64,000 bases of DNA, taken from Rhizobium vallis. GTDB lineage: Bacteria > Pseudomonadota > Alphaproteobacteria > Rhizobiales > Rhizobiaceae. Location: contig NZ_ML133687.1 in NCBI RefSeq assembly GCF_003985155.1, positions 899,144 through 963,143 of the forward strand, given 5' to 3'. Position numbers and translations under genes: made by a program. Shown here one piece after another: positions 8,557 to 17,366 of the stretch (the first letter of the stretch is position 1; each line of letters starts with the position of its first letter). The notes beneath the pieces were generated by a model that did not search any database, had not been told where the DNA came from, and was given only the letters and a program-made list of their open reading frames with translations.

Positions 8557-9135
8557 TTATGCTTCGTCTTCGTCGATGCCGTCGGCTTCCGGATCGAAGA
8601 AATCTTCCGGACGCAGTGCGTCTTCGTCGACGCCGTAGATCGCGTCGACCGAGGTGAGCTCTTCGCCCTTGGCCTGGCGCTCTGCTTCTTCGGCGGAACG
8701 GGCAACGTTCAGCTCGACGTTGATTTCGACTTCGGCATGCAGCTGCAGCTCGACCTTGTGCAGGCCGATCGACTTGATCGGCGTGTTGAGGTGAACCTGG
8801 TTGCGGCCGATGTTGAAGCCTTCGGCGGCCAGAATCTCGACGACGTCACGGGCAGCGACCGAGCCGTAGAGCTGGCCGGTTTCGCCGGCGGAACGCACGA
8901 CGATGAAGGACTTGCCGTCGAGAACGTCGGCGACCTTCTGGGCTTCCGACTTGCGCTCGAGGTTGCGGGCTTCGAGCGTCGCGCGCTCGGCTTCGAAGCG
9001 GGTCTTGTTGGCGGCGTTGGCGCGCAGCGCCTTGCCGAGCGGCAGCAGGTAGTTACGGGCAAAGCCGTCGCGAACCTTTACGGTTTCGCCCATCTGGCCG
9101 AGCTTGGAGATGCGTTCGAGAAGGATGACTTCCAT
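8557..9135 (-). CDS. rplI: 50S ribosomal protein L9
   Basis: Large-subunit ribosomal protein L9, 192 residues, longer than the roughly 150 of many bacteria because of an acidic C-terminal tail ([17 protein letters not shown]), a common alpha-proteobacterial trait. The N domain [20 protein letters not shown] and [16 protein letters not shown] is diagnostic, followed by the long central helix rich in Ala/Glu/Arg (about residues 42-75) and the C domain. AAGGA lies eight bases before the ATG at 9135. It closes the rpsF-rpsR-DUF2232-rplI cluster and is followed by a clear terminator. Confidence 0.97.
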   Translation of the reverse strand: MEVILLERISKLGQMGETVKVRDGFARNYLLPLGKALRANAANKTRFEAERATLEARNLERKSEAQKVADVLDGKSFIVVRSAGETGQLYGSVAARDVVEILAAEGFNIGRNQVHLNTPIKSIGLHKVELQLHAEVEINVELNVARSAEEAERQAKGEELTSVDAIYGVDEDALRPEDFFDPEADGIDEDEA

Positions 9136-9156
9136 TTTCTTTTCCTTTCTTGTGTC

Positions 9157-10143
9157 TCAGATTTTCGTATCGGATTGTTTGGGGGCATCAGCATCTTTCG
9201 TCGGGGTCAGCGCGATCGCCTTGCGCGTATCGCTGAGCCCCAGGACGAGGATGAGGAGAACTGGCAAGAGCATGAGCATCGAGGCCAGGTAGCAGAGGAT
9301 AAGGGCCGGTATGCGCCAATCCTTCCCGCGCGTGCGGAAATGCAGCGAGGCGAAGCCGGAGAGCATGAAACCGGCGCCGAAGGTGCCGATCACGGTGGCG
9401 CCGACCAGTGCCGGAACGCCGCCGAAGAAGCAGGCGGCGAGCCCGGCCAGAAAGATGAAGATCGAATTGCGGTTCATGCGCAGCGACGAAGGAATATCCT
9501 CGCGCGGGCGCAGGCCCCGGCCGGATGCTGCGACGATGCGCACGGCGAAATAATAGGCGGCAAACAGCATGCTGACCCACATGCCGCCCTGCACGGCGGG
9601 CAGCATCAGCAGGATCAGCGACTTGGTCTGCGCGGTCGCCGCCGGATCGGGCATGAATTCCGGCTGCTGCTGTTTGACCGAGGCGATCAGCAGATCGACG
9701 ATCGGGTCGGTGATCTCCGGCCCGTAGCCGATGATGACACCGATGACGATGACCGCGATCGTCACGAGACCACAGAGATGCAGCAGGATATCGGAGAGCG
9801 GATACCAGGCAAGCAGATGGTCGGGACCGCCGAGTTCGGAGGCGGGACGCGCGAGATTGGCGAGATGGCTGAGCCAGCCGGCCGGCAGCAGCGTCACCAG
9901 CGTCATGATCAGCGCGAAGGAGGGCGAGATCAAGATCGCACCCAGCGTCGCGGCGGTGACGACGGCCGAAACCGCGGCGGCATTGCCCCATCCGAGTCCG
10001 ACGATCAGGATCGGCAGGGCCGAAGCCGTATAGAGAAGCGCGCTGAAAAACGACGGCTGCACGCTCGCGCCCAGCACCAGCAGGGCGGCGGTCAATCCGG
10101 CGAGTGCGCCGATCAGCAGCGTTCTAAGGTTCGGTCGTTTCAA
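9157..10143 (-). CDS. DUF2232 family polytopic membrane protein
   Basis: A 328-residue inner-membrane protein with about eight hydrophobic segments (for example LLIGALAGLTAALLVLGASV near the N terminus and MLMLLPVLLILVLGL near the C terminus). It resembles the DUF2232 / YybS family, which often lies between rpsR and rplI in alpha-proteobacteria. No function is established; a role in envelope or ribosome-linked physiology is only suggested by place. The start at 10143 is a TTG (MKRPNLRTLL); no in-frame ATG lies close by, so this start is moderately uncertain. It has no visible enzyme motif. Confidence 0.8.
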   Translation of the reverse strand: MKRPNLRTLLIGALAGLTAALLVLGASVQPSFFSALLYTASALPILIVGLGWGNAAAVSAVVTAATLGAILISPSFALIMTLVTLLPAGWLSHLANLARPASELGGPDHLLAWYPLSDILLHLCGLVTIAVIVIGVIIGYGPEITDPIVDLLIASVKQQQPEFMPDPAATAQTKSLILLMLPAVQGGMWVSMLFAAYYFAVRIVAASGRGLRPREDIPSSLRMNRNSIFIFLAGLAACFFGGVPALVGATVIGTFGAGFMLSGFASLHFRTRGKDWRIPALILCYLASMLMLLPVLLILVLGLSDTRKAIALTPTKDADAPKQSDTKI

Positions 10144-10254
10144 GGTCGCTGTCCTGCTTCATCAAGCAGTTAGAGGATGTTGCTGAATCGAATTCAGAAA
10201 CGTCTCAACATGGGTTTTAAGAGTTCCGATCCACGCCCATCGCGGAAGGGAGAA

Positions 10255-10276
10255 GGGAAGGCACGAATGCCTTCCC
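10255..10276 (-). terminator. Hairpin after rpsR
   Basis: GGGAAGGC (10255-10262) and GCCTTCCC (10269-10276) form an 8-bp stem with a 6-base loop, 24 bp past the rpsR stop. On the minus strand a pyrimidine-rich stretch (TTCTCCCTTCC) follows rather than a clean T run, so it may be a weak terminator or processing site that lowers expression of the DUF2232 gene relative to rpsF-rpsR. Confidence 0.5.
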
Positions 10277-10299
10277 TCAAGTCTGGTCTCGTCCGCCGA

Positions 10300-10548
10300 T
10301 TAGGCGACGACGTAGGGCAGCAGGCCGAGGAAACGGGCGCGCTTGATCGCCTGGGCGAGTTCGCGCTGCTTCTTCTGGGAAACGGCCGTGATGCGAGACG
10401 GAACGATCTTGCCGCGCTCGGAAATGTAGCGCTGCAGCAGACGTACGTCCTTGTAGTCGATCCGCGGTGCGTTTGCGCCGGAGAACGGGCAGGTCTTGCG
10501 GCGGCGATGGAACGGGCGGCGGACCGGAGCGGAGGAAGTTTCAGCCAT
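10300..10548 (-). CDS. rpsR: 30S ribosomal protein S18
   Basis: Small-subunit protein S18, 82 residues, which pairs with S6 on the platform of the 30S subunit. The stretch [20 protein letters not shown] and [20 protein letters not shown] is diagnostic, and the end [16 protein letters not shown] is typical. It lies 14 bp downstream of rpsF, so the two partners are made from one mRNA. The single Cys in CPFSG is the usual zinc-independent form. Confidence 0.97.
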   Translation of the reverse strand: MAETSSAPVRRPFHRRRKTCPFSGANAPRIDYKDVRLLQRYISERGKIVPSRITAVSQKKQRELAQAIKRARFLGLLPYVVA

Positions 10549-10562
10549 ATCTCAGATCTCCC

Positions 10563-11027
10563 TTATACACGGTCTTCGCGCGGACGGCGCGGACGGTCTT
10601 CACGGTCGCCGAAGCCGCCTTCGCGCGGCGGACGCGGGCCGCGGTCGCCGAAGTCGCGGCGCGGGCCGCGGTCGCCACCTTCGCGCGGGCCGCGGTCGTC
10701 GCGGTCGCGCTTCTGCATCATGGCAGACGGGCCTTCTTCATGCTTCTCGACGGCGATCGTCATGTAGCGAAGAACGTCTTCGCTGATGCGCATCTGGCGT
10801 TCCATTTCCTGGATCGCAGCAGCCGGTGCATCGATGTCCATCAGGGCGTAGTGTGCCTTGCGGTTCTTCTTGATGCGGTAGGTGAGGGACTTGAGGCCCC
10901 AGTTCTCGATACGCCCGACCTTACCGCCGTTAGCTTCGATCACACCCTTGTACTGTTCTACGAGGGCATCGACCTGCTGAGCGGAAATATCCTGCCGGGC
11001 AAGGAATACATGTTCATAAAGAGCCAT
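10563..11027 (-). CDS. rpsF: 30S ribosomal protein S6
   Basis: Small-subunit protein S6, 154 residues. The first 100 residues are the S6 fold: [20 protein letters not shown], then [19 protein letters not shown] and [16 protein letters not shown]. The last 50 residues are a low-complexity tail of Arg, Gly, Asp and Pro built from near-repeats of DRGPRE/DRGPRR. Such charged tails are common on rhizobial S6 proteins; in other bacteria the S6 tail is modified by RimK-type enzymes, but here it does not end in Glu. It is first in its operon and has a long 5' leader with its own promoter upstream. Confidence 0.97.
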   Translation of the reverse strand: MALYEHVFLARQDISAQQVDALVEQYKGVIEANGGKVGRIENWGLKSLTYRIKKNRKAHYALMDIDAPAAAIQEMERQMRISEDVLRYMTIAVEKHEEGPSAMMQKRDRDDRGPREGGDRGPRRDFGDRGPRPPREGGFGDREDRPRRPREDRV

Positions 11028-11241
11028 GACAGCTTTGCCTTTCTTGCGTTTGGTTCAACCCGATATTCGGCGGCTAAGCCTCAACGACTGCTCCTGATTG
11101 GGTTGACCCAGGCAAGAAAAGCGTTTCCGAGACGGTCGAGAGCGGAGACACGGGAGGCTGGAACGCTTCCGTTCCGAACGATTTCCGAGAGGAAACCGGC
11201 CCTCCGTTCAGCCACCAGCCAGAAGACCGGGTTAACGAACA
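11028..11241 (-). promoter_or_regulatory. Long structured 5' leader of rpsF-rpsR mRNA
   Basis: About 210 bp separate the predicted promoter from the rpsF ATG. On the minus strand the leader contains hairpins GGAACG/CGTTCC around GAAG and, 50 bp before the ATG, CCG-AATAT-CGG preceded by another CCG. S6:S18 autoregulatory leaders with a CCG element and a small stem are known in many bacteria; whether this one belongs to that family is my inference. Confidence 0.4.
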
Positions 11242-11247
11242 GCGCGG

Positions 11248-11275
11248 CTTATACGGATTTTTGCGCGAAAGGCAA
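11248..11275 (-). promoter_or_regulatory. Predicted promoter of rpsF-rpsR
   Basis: On the minus strand TTGCCT (11275-11270) and TATAAG (11253-11248) are spaced by 16 bp, close to the sigma-70 pattern of alpha-proteobacteria. Transcription would start near 11241. Confidence 0.5.
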
Positions 11276-11343
11276 GTGCAATCGGACTTTCGAGCCCGAC
11301 GCAGGCCGACGGCCGGCATCGGGCAGGTGCAAAGGGAGTGTGA

Positions 11344-12387
11344 TCAAAGCGGAAGCGGATACTGCCGATGGACCTTGGCGACCTCAGCCAGGACCTCATC
11401 CGAAAGCGTCAGGTCGGCCGCGCCGATATCGACCTTCAGCTGCTCCATCGAGGTCGCGCCAATGATCACTGACGCCATGAAGGGCCGCGACAGGCAGAAG
11501 GCGAGCGCCATCGCCGCTGGGGCGAGGCCATATCTGGCTGCGATCTCCAGATAGGCTTTGGTGGCCGGCTCCTGCAGCGGCTGCAGGCGCCCGCCGATGT
11601 CGTGGTTGATCGAACCGCGCGACCCCTTCGGCCTGACGCCATCGACATATTTACCAGTCAGGATGCCGCCGGCGAGCGGCGAATAGGCAAGCAGTCCGAC
11701 ATCCTCGTGATGCGAGAGCTCGGCAAGGTCGAGGTCGAAGTGGCGGTAGAGCAGATTGTATTCGTTCTGGACGCTGGCAACGCGTGGCAAACCCGTCTGT
11801 TCGGAGAGCGTCAGATATTTCTGGATGCCCCAGGTGGTTTCGTTGGAAAGGCCGATCGCGCGGATCTTGCCTTCCTTCACCAGCGCGCCGAGTGTTTCCA
11901 GGATGTCGAGCATGTTGGCGACGGCTTTGTCGCGATCCTGGGTGAAGGGGTTGTAGCTCCAGTTCTGGCGGAAGTGAAAATGGCCGCGGTTCGGCCAGTG
12001 GACCTGATAGAGGTCGACATAATCCGTCTTTAGCCGCGTCAGGCTGGCCTCCAGCGCCAGGCGGATGTTCTTTGCGTCAGCCCCTTCGCCGCCGCGCAGA
12101 TAATCACGGCCGCGGCCGGCGACCTTGGTGGCGAGCACGATATCCCCACGCTTGCCTGATTTGTTGAACCAACTGCCGATATAGTCTTCGGTCCAGCCCT
12201 GCGTTTCGGCCGAAACCGGCGTGGTGGGATAAATTTCGGCGGTATCGAAGAAATTGACGCCCTTTTCGACGGCGTAATCCATCTGCGCATGGGCGTCGGT
12301 TTCGCTATTCTGCGAACCCCAGGTCATGGTGCCAAGGCAGATTTCTGAAACGGAAATTTCGGTGCGGCCTAGTCGGTTATACTTCAT
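11344..12387 (-). CDS. NADP(H)-dependent aldo/keto reductase (Tas-like)
   Basis: A 347-residue aldo/keto reductase most like the E. coli Tas subgroup. N terminus MKYNRLGRTEISVSEICLGT is the family start. The catalytic Asp and Tyr lie in FFDTAEIYP (about residues 47-55), and the Lys and His positions fit KSGKRGDIVLATKV and YQVHWPNRG. LAYSPLAGGILTGKY and SVIIGATSMEQL (NADP binding, about residues 310-321) are also typical. The natural substrate is unknown. It stands alone between the rpsF leader and the unidentified gene 12451-13587, with 63 bp to the latter. Confidence 0.9.
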   Translation of the reverse strand: MKYNRLGRTEISVSEICLGTMTWGSQNSETDAHAQMDYAVEKGVNFFDTAEIYPTTPVSAETQGWTEDYIGSWFNKSGKRGDIVLATKVAGRGRDYLRGGEGADAKNIRLALEASLTRLKTDYVDLYQVHWPNRGHFHFRQNWSYNPFTQDRDKAVANMLDILETLGALVKEGKIRAIGLSNETTWGIQKYLTLSEQTGLPRVASVQNEYNLLYRHFDLDLAELSHHEDVGLLAYSPLAGGILTGKYVDGVRPKGSRGSINHDIGGRLQPLQEPATKAYLEIAARYGLAPAAMALAFCLSRPFMASVIIGATSMEQLKVDIGAADLTLSDEVLAEVAKVHRQYPLPL

Positions 12388-12450
12388 AAATTCAATCCGT
12401 GATGAAGAATGTGGGAGGTGAAGGGCAGTCGCCTGCCCGGGGCGGCTTCG

Positions 12451-13587
12451 TCATTCCGGTGTATTATAAGGCATGACCAGATTGGTCCCGCCAGTATCGA
12501 GGAAGCCCCAGTAAGACCCGTTCGCATGGCGCAAACGATCCGGCTTGAAGGGGACAGGGTTGCCGTTGTGCCAGGTGCTTTCAAGCTCCGGGCGGAGGAT
12601 ATCGGCCCAGAAGTCGACGCTGAGAAATGCGTGATAGACGCCGGTATAGACCAGGGCTTCCCGGCTTGTCTCAGGCGCGTCCGTCGCTTCAGGAAGATAG
12701 CGGAAATGCTCAGGAATAAGCCTCGTTACGGGTAGCCCGAAGAAAGACGCTTCATCGAGGGTTCCCGAACTCAGGCCGACGACATGCTGGAGGGTTTCGT
12801 CGCATAGAAGCGCGTACATATCGATATTGCTGCCGACGCGTGCGATATCATGACGATCGAGAAGCGCCACCAGCGACGGGCCTATGTGAGGTGAGAAAGG
12901 ATGCGGGCGAAAGGCGATGGAACCTGCCTTGGCAAGCGCCGCTATGCTATCCTCGTAATCCTGCAATGTAACAATGCGCCCGTCATCGATGAGCGAGGCG
13001 TCGAAGGGGGTCTGGCCGACGATCAGCGTGTTGTAGGATGGCCCTTTTTCTCCGAAAGCGCTCCGCCGGATCGCCGTTGCCCTGTGCAATCCGACATGGA
13101 AATCCACCTCTTGGCTCGATAGGGCGTATGAACTTATCGCTGCGGATATCTCGCTCCGGTTGGATGAAAAGCCGAAGAAAATATCATCGAGAAAACGCAG
13201 GGGATGCCAGCGCAGGTCAACAAACGGTATGTCCAGCCGGCTGAGGATTTTCTGCAGCAGAGGGGCGATCTCGAAACCGATCACCAATGCATTTTCGACA
13301 TGGGGAAGGAAGAAAGCGCAAAGCTCGTCCGTCGCGTCGGCATGGAAAATCGCCGCCCAGCCCGCCCCGTTGGCTTCCAGCCTGCACATATCATAGACCG
13401 CTTTGCCGTCGAATGATGAAGTGTCGTCCCATTCCAATATGCTGACCGGCAGACGGGTCGCCGCTGATACCTGCGGCTTCAGCAGTGCAGCGAAGAAAGC
13501 GGTGTTGGTCGCGAACCCCTTGCGTGATGTTTCCTTTCCCGTGACGCGCAACAGGTCCGAGGTTACGAGGATACGCTTGGGTTTCAT
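12451..13587 (-). CDS. Unrecognised 378-residue protein, possibly GT-B-like capsule polysaccharide enzyme
   Basis: I do not recognise this protein with confidence. It has no signal peptide or membrane helix. Two stretches resemble the capsule polysaccharide synthesis family (KpsC/KpsS type): IAFRPHPFSPH (about residues 246-256) and VVGLSSGTLDEASFFGLPVT (about 289-308), the second being where GT-B enzymes bind nucleotide sugars. The middle is rich in aromatic residues (FVDLRWHPLRFLDDIFFGF). The base composition is visibly less GC-rich than its neighbours, and no polysaccharide genes surround it, so horizontal transfer is possible. It begins at ATG 13587, divergent from fabD 188 bp away. A glycosyltransferase role is a weak inference. 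Confidence 0.6.
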   Translation of the reverse strand: MKPKRILVTSDLLRVTGKETSRKGFATNTAFFAALLKPQVSAATRLPVSILEWDDTSSFDGKAVYDMCRLEANGAGWAAIFHADATDELCAFFLPHVENALVIGFEIAPLLQKILSRLDIPFVDLRWHPLRFLDDIFFGFSSNRSEISAAISSYALSSQEVDFHVGLHRATAIRRSAFGEKGPSYNTLIVGQTPFDASLIDDGRIVTLQDYEDSIAALAKAGSIAFRPHPFSPHIGPSLVALLDRHDIARVGSNIDMYALLCDETLQHVVGLSSGTLDEASFFGLPVTRLIPEHFRYLPEATDAPETSREALVYTGVYHAFLSVDFWADILRPELESTWHNGNPVPFKPDRLRHANGSYWGFLDTGGTNLVMPYNTPE

Positions 13588-13775
13588 TTGACTTTCAAGC
13601 TCTTTGTGCTAACCCGAGCGCCGAAATTTCGGCCTGCGGGCGTGCGCCTTCATGCGGAGGCGCACCATAGCAAGGCATTTAAATATTTCCAGATGGCCGA
13701 AACGATAATCGCTTTTGAAAGACCACCGGAAAGCCGTCGCCCACGGGGATGACGAATGACAGCGATGGAGTTGAT

Positions 13776-14720
13776 ATGAGCATAGCTTTCACGTTTCCCG
13801 GTCAGGGCAGTCAGGCCGTCGGCATGGGCAAGGATCTCGCCGAGAATTTCGCGGAAGCTCGCGCGGTTTTCGAAGAGGTTGACGAGGCACTCGGTGAAAA
13901 GCTCTCGGATGTCATGTTCAACGGTCCCGAGGACACGCTGACCCTGACGGCAAACGCTCAGCCGGCGCTGATGGCCGTCTCGCTCGCCGTTATCCGCGTT
14001 CTTGAGGCCAAGGGACTGGATCTGAAGTCCAAGGTCGCCTATGTCGCCGGCCATTCGCTCGGCGAATATTCCGCACTTTGCGCCGCCGGCACCTTTTCGC
14101 TCGCCGATACCGCGCGGCTGCTGCGCATTCGCGGCAATGCCATGCAGGCGGCCGTTCCCGTCGGCGTCGGCGCCATGGCCGCGATCATCGGCCTCGAACA
14201 TGCCGATGTCGTCGCCGTCTGCGAGGAGGCGGCCACCACAGGCGCCTGCCAGATCGCCAACGACAATGGCGGTGGCCAGATCGTGATTTCAGGCGAGAAG
14301 GCGGCCGTCGAAAAGGCTGCCGGTCTTGCGACCGACAAGGGCGCCAAGCGCGCCATTCTGCTGCCGGTTTCCGCTCCCTTCCATTCCAAGCTGATGGCCC
14401 CTGCCGCCGACGCGATGCGCGAGGCGCTGGCCGGCGTAAAGAAGGCCGATCCGGTCGTGCCTGTCATCGCCAACGTCCGTGCGGCCCCGGTCACCAATGC
14501 CGAGGAGATCGCTGCGCTTCTCGTCGAGCAGGTCACCGGTCAGGTCCGCTGGCGTGAGACGGTGGAATGGTTTGCCGGAAATGGCGTTGCGACGCTTTAT
14601 GAACTCGGCTCCGGCAAGGTCCTGACCGGCCTAGCCCGCCGCATCGACAAGACAATCAACGGCATCTCCGTCAACGGTCCGGCGGATATCGACGCGGCCA
14701 TCGCCGCCCTCATGGCTTGA
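13776..14720 (+). CDS. fabD: Malonyl-CoA:ACP transacylase FabD
   Basis: Moves malonyl from CoA to acyl carrier protein, feeding fatty-acid elongation. It has 314 residues from ATG 13776 (MSIAFTFPGQGSQ); a GTG/TTG-type extension to 13749 is unneeded. The oxyanion motif GQGSQ is at about residues 9-13 and the nucleophile Ser94 lies in GHSLGEYSA. The catalytic His is in SAPFHSKLM (about 205). It is first in fabD-fabG-acpP-fabF, all on the plus strand, and ends 31 bp before fabG. The length is standard. Confidence 0.97.
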   Translation: MSIAFTFPGQGSQAVGMGKDLAENFAEARAVFEEVDEALGEKLSDVMFNGPEDTLTLTANAQPALMAVSLAVIRVLEAKGLDLKSKVAYVAGHSLGEYSALCAAGTFSLADTARLLRIRGNAMQAAVPVGVGAMAAIIGLEHADVVAVCEEAATTGACQIANDNGGGQIVISGEKAAVEKAAGLATDKGAKRAILLPVSAPFHSKLMAPAADAMREALAGVKKADPVVPVIANVRAAPVTNAEEIAALLVEQVTGQVRWRETVEWFAGNGVATLYELGSGKVLTGLARRIDKTINGISVNGPADIDAAIAALMA

Positions 14721-14751
14721 TTGACATCACCAGACAATAAGGAACGTTTCC

Positions 14752-15489
14752 ATGTTCGATCTTTCCGGCCGCAAGGCACTCGTGACAGGCGCATCGGGCG
14801 GCATCGGCGAGGAAATCGCCCGCCTTCTCCATAAGCAGGGCGCCATCGTCGGCCTGCACGGCACTCGCGTCGAGAAGCTGGAAGCGCTGGCGGCCGAACT
14901 TGGCGAGCGCGTGAAGATCTTCCCGGCGAACCTCTCCGACCGTGATGAGGTCAAGGCTCTCGGCCAGAAGGCCGAAGCCGATCTCGAAGGCGTCGACATC
15001 CTCGTCAACAATGCTGGCATCACCAAGGACGGCCTCTTCGTGCGCATGAGCGACGAGGACTGGGACGCCGTCCTCGAAGTGAACCTGACGGCGACCTTCC
15101 GCCTGACGCGCGAGTTGACGCATCCGATGATGCGCCGCCGCTATGGCCGCATCATCAACATCACCTCCGTCGTCGGCGTCACCGGCAATCCGGGTCAGGC
15201 CAATTATTGCGCTTCCAAAGCCGGCATGATCGGCTTCACGAAGTCGCTTGCGCAGGAGATCGCCACCCGCAACGTGACGGTCAATTGCGTGGCGCCGGGT
15301 TTCATCGAAAGCGCCATGACCGGCAAGCTGAACGACAAGCAGAAGGAAGCGATCATGGGGGCGATCCCGATGAGGCGCATGGGCACGGGCGGCGAGGTCG
15401 CTTCGGCCGTCGCCTATCTTGCGTCCTCCGAGGCTGCCTATATGACCGGCCAGACGCTGCACGTAAACGGTGGCATGGCGATGATCTGA
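14752..15489 (+). CDS. fabG: 3-oxoacyl-ACP reductase FabG
   Basis: NADPH-dependent reduction of 3-oxoacyl-ACP in fatty-acid elongation. It has 245 residues. The glycine-rich cofactor motif TGASGGIGEEIA is at about residues 13-24, NNAG at about 86-89, and the catalytic pair Tyr152/Lys156 is in YCASK, with Ser in NITSVVG. The C terminus YMTGQTLHVNGGMAM is typical of FabG. AAGGAA precedes the ATG. It sits between fabD and acpP, which places it firmly in the primary pathway rather than among generic SDRs. Confidence 0.97.
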   Translation: MFDLSGRKALVTGASGGIGEEIARLLHKQGAIVGLHGTRVEKLEALAAELGERVKIFPANLSDRDEVKALGQKAEADLEGVDILVNNAGITKDGLFVRMSDEDWDAVLEVNLTATFRLTRELTHPMMRRRYGRIINITSVVGVTGNPGQANYCASKAGMIGFTKSLAQEIATRNVTVNCVAPGFIESAMTGKLNDKQKEAIMGAIPMRRMGTGGEVASAVAYLASSEAAYMTGQTLHVNGGMAMI

Positions 15490-15551
15490 AACGACAAACT
15501 GTTGGCATGGGAATAATTTCCGTCAATAGCATGTTGAGCAATCACGAACCG

Positions 15552-15580
15552 TTGATTTTCTGGCTTTGCGGCAGACATAA
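15552..15580 (+). promoter_or_regulatory. Candidate promoter for acpP
   Basis: TTGATT (15552-15557) and ACATAA (15575-15580) are 17 bp apart in the 287-bp gap between fabG and acpP. An own promoter is expected because acpP needs far higher expression than fabD and fabG. The -10 is a moderate match only. Confidence 0.4.
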
Positions 15581-15597
15581 AGCATGTTAAGCGGGCC

Positions 15598-15615
15598 ATG
15601 ACTGTGAACAGTCAT
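15598..15615. repeat. Perfect 8-bp dyad in the acpP leader
   Basis: ATGACTGT and ACAGTCAT face each other around GA, about 12 bp past the likely acpP transcription start. No T run follows, so it is not a terminator; an operator or a leader hairpin is possible. Confidence 0.45.
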
Positions 15616-15776
15616 CCCGAGAAAGCAGACGGACCGGCGGGCTTTTCGCAAGCCTGGGACATCTCTGAAGCCGGGTAAACGAGTTTGCCGAGGATGTCTG
15701 AAAACATCGCAGGCTGAAACAGGGTAGGGGTGCCGTAGCGGCATTCTGATCAGGACATAAGGTCGAGGAAACCGAC

Positions 15777-16013
15777 ATGAGCGATATCGCAGAACGCGTA
15801 AAGAAAATTGTTATTGATCATCTTGGCGTCGATGCCGACAAGGTCGTCGAGAGCGCCAGCTTTATCGACGATCTGGGCGCTGACTCGCTCGACACGGTCG
15901 AACTTGTCATGGCTTTCGAAGAAGAATTCGGCGTTGAAATTCCTGACGACGCTGCCGACTCGATCCTGACGGTCGGCGATGCAGTGAAGTTTATTGAGAA
16001 GGCCCAGGCCTGA
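15777..16013 (+). CDS. acpP: Acyl carrier protein AcpP
   Basis: The 78-residue carrier of growing fatty acyl chains. The phosphopantetheine attachment residue is Ser37 in [19 protein letters not shown]. The protein is highly acidic, as expected, and lacks any extension, which separates it from the specialised rhizobial carriers NodF and AcpXL. GAGGAAA lies ahead of the ATG. It is followed by a terminator and then fabF, so acpP mRNA can be monocistronic. Confidence 0.98.
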   Translation: MSDIAERVKKIVIDHLGVDADKVVESASFIDDLGADSLDTVELVMAFEEEFGVEIPDDAADSILTVGDAVKFIEKAQA

Positions 16014-16028
16014 TCCAATGCATTTGAG

Positions 16029-16057
16029 AAAGGGCGGGCCTAGAGTCCGCCCTTTTC
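16029..16057 (+). terminator. Terminator after acpP
   Basis: AAAGGGCGG (16029-16037) pairs with CCGCCCTTT (16047-16055) around a 9-base loop, followed by TTCTTA. It lies 15 bp past the acpP stop and should limit read-through into fabF. Confidence 0.8.
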
Positions 16058-16106
16058 TTATTGGCATATTTCTCCATAGAACATAAGAGACGGGGGAAAG
16101 CACGCG

Positions 16107-17366
16107 ATGAGACGTGTCGTCATCACCGGTACCGGCATGGTATCACCCTTGGGATGCGGAACAGAGGTGACGTGGTCCCGGTTGCTTGCCGGCCAGAACG
16201 GCGCTCGTCTGGTCACCGAATTCGAGGTTGACGACCTTCCCGCCAAGATCGCCTGCCGTATCCCCATCGGCGACGGTGCCGAGGGCACTTTCAACGTCGA
16301 TGATTGGATGGAGCCGAAGGAGCAGCGCAAGGTCGACCCCTTCATCATCTACGGAATGGCCGCCGCCGACATGGCCCTTGCCGATGCCGGCTGGCATCCC
16401 GAAACCGATGAGGACCAGATCGCCACCGGCGTACTGATCGGCTCCGGCATCGGCGGCATCGAAGGCATCGTCGAGGCAGGGTACACCCTGCGCGACAAGG
16501 GCCCGCGCCGCATCTCCCCCTTCTTCATTCCCGGCCGCCTGATCAACCTCGTTTCCGGCCAGGTCTCGATCCGCCACAAGTTGCGCGGACCCAATCATTC
16601 GGTCGTCACCGCCTGTTCGACGGGCGCGCATGCGATCGGCGATGCCGCGCGGCTGATCGCGCTTGGTGACGCCGACGTCATGGTCGCCGGCGGTACGGAA
16701 TCCCCGGTCAGCCGCATTTCGCTGGCAGGCTTTGCTGCTTGCAAGGCGCTGTCGACCCAGCACAACGACGACCCGCAGAAGGCTTCACGCCCCTATGACC
16801 GCGACCGCGACGGCTTCGTCATGGGCGAGGGTGCCGGCATCGTCGTGCTCGAGGAGCTCGAACATGCCAAGGCGCGCGGCGCCAGGATCTATGCCGAAAT
16901 CGTCGGCTACGGCCTGTCGGGCGATGCCTATCACATCACTGCGCCGTCCGAAGACGGCGAAGGCGCCGGCCGCTGCATGGCGATGGCGCTGAAGCGCGCC
17001 GGGCTGACGCCGGCCGATATCGACTACATCAATGCCCACGGCACCTCGACCATGGCCGACACGATCGAACTCGGCGCCGTCGAGCGGTTGGTCGGCAACG
17101 CGGCGTCGAAAATCTCCATGTCCTCGACCAAATCGGCGACGGGTCACCTTCTCGGCGCCGCCGGCGCCATCGAGGCGATCTTCGCCACGCTCGCCATCCG
17201 CGACAACATCGCGCCGCCGACGCTCAATCTCGACAATCCCGAACGCGAGACGGCGATCGATCTTGTTCCGCACAAGGCTCGTGAACGAGAAATCAATGTG
17301 GCGCTGTCCAACTCGTTCGGATTCGGCGGCACGAACGCATCGCTCGTGCTGCGCCGCTACGCGTAA
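16107..17366 (+). CDS. fabF: 3-oxoacyl-ACP synthase II FabF
   Basis: Condensing enzyme that extends acyl-ACP by two carbons. It has 419 residues. The catalytic triad is visible: Cys170 in ACSTGAHAIG, His311 in NAHGTST and His347 in SATGHLLGAAG. The C terminus NSFGFGGTNASLVLRR is diagnostic. A GGGGAAAG ribosome site lies before the ATG. It follows acpP after a terminator and leads into mltG, the usual rhizobial order. The stop codon lies inside a tandem duplication. Confidence 0.97.
   Translation: MRRVVITGTGMVSPLGCGTEVTWSRLLAGQNGARLVTEFEVDDLPAKIACRIPIGDGAEGTFNVDDWMEPKEQRKVDPFIIYGMAAADMALADAGWHPETDEDQIATGVLIGSGIGGIEGIVEAGYTLRDKGPRRISPFFIPGRLINLVSGQVSIRHKLRGPNHSVVTACSTGAHAIGDAARLIALGDADVMVAGGTESPVSRISLAGFAACKALSTQHNDDPQKASRPYDRDRDGFVMGEGAGIVVLEELEHAKARGARIYAEIVGYGLSGDAYHITAPSEDGEGAGRCMAMALKRAGLTPADIDYINAHGTSTMADTIELGAVERLVGNAASKISMSSTKSATGHLLGAAGAIEAIFATLAIRDNIAPPTLNLDNPERETAIDLVPHKAREREINVALSNSFGFGGTNASLVLRRYA

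Noticed and set aside
10563..10720. Repeats within the rpsF 3' end, looking like a minisatellite
   Set aside because: They encode the charged tail of S6 (near-repeats of DRGPRE) and are common in rhizobial rpsF; not a separate element.
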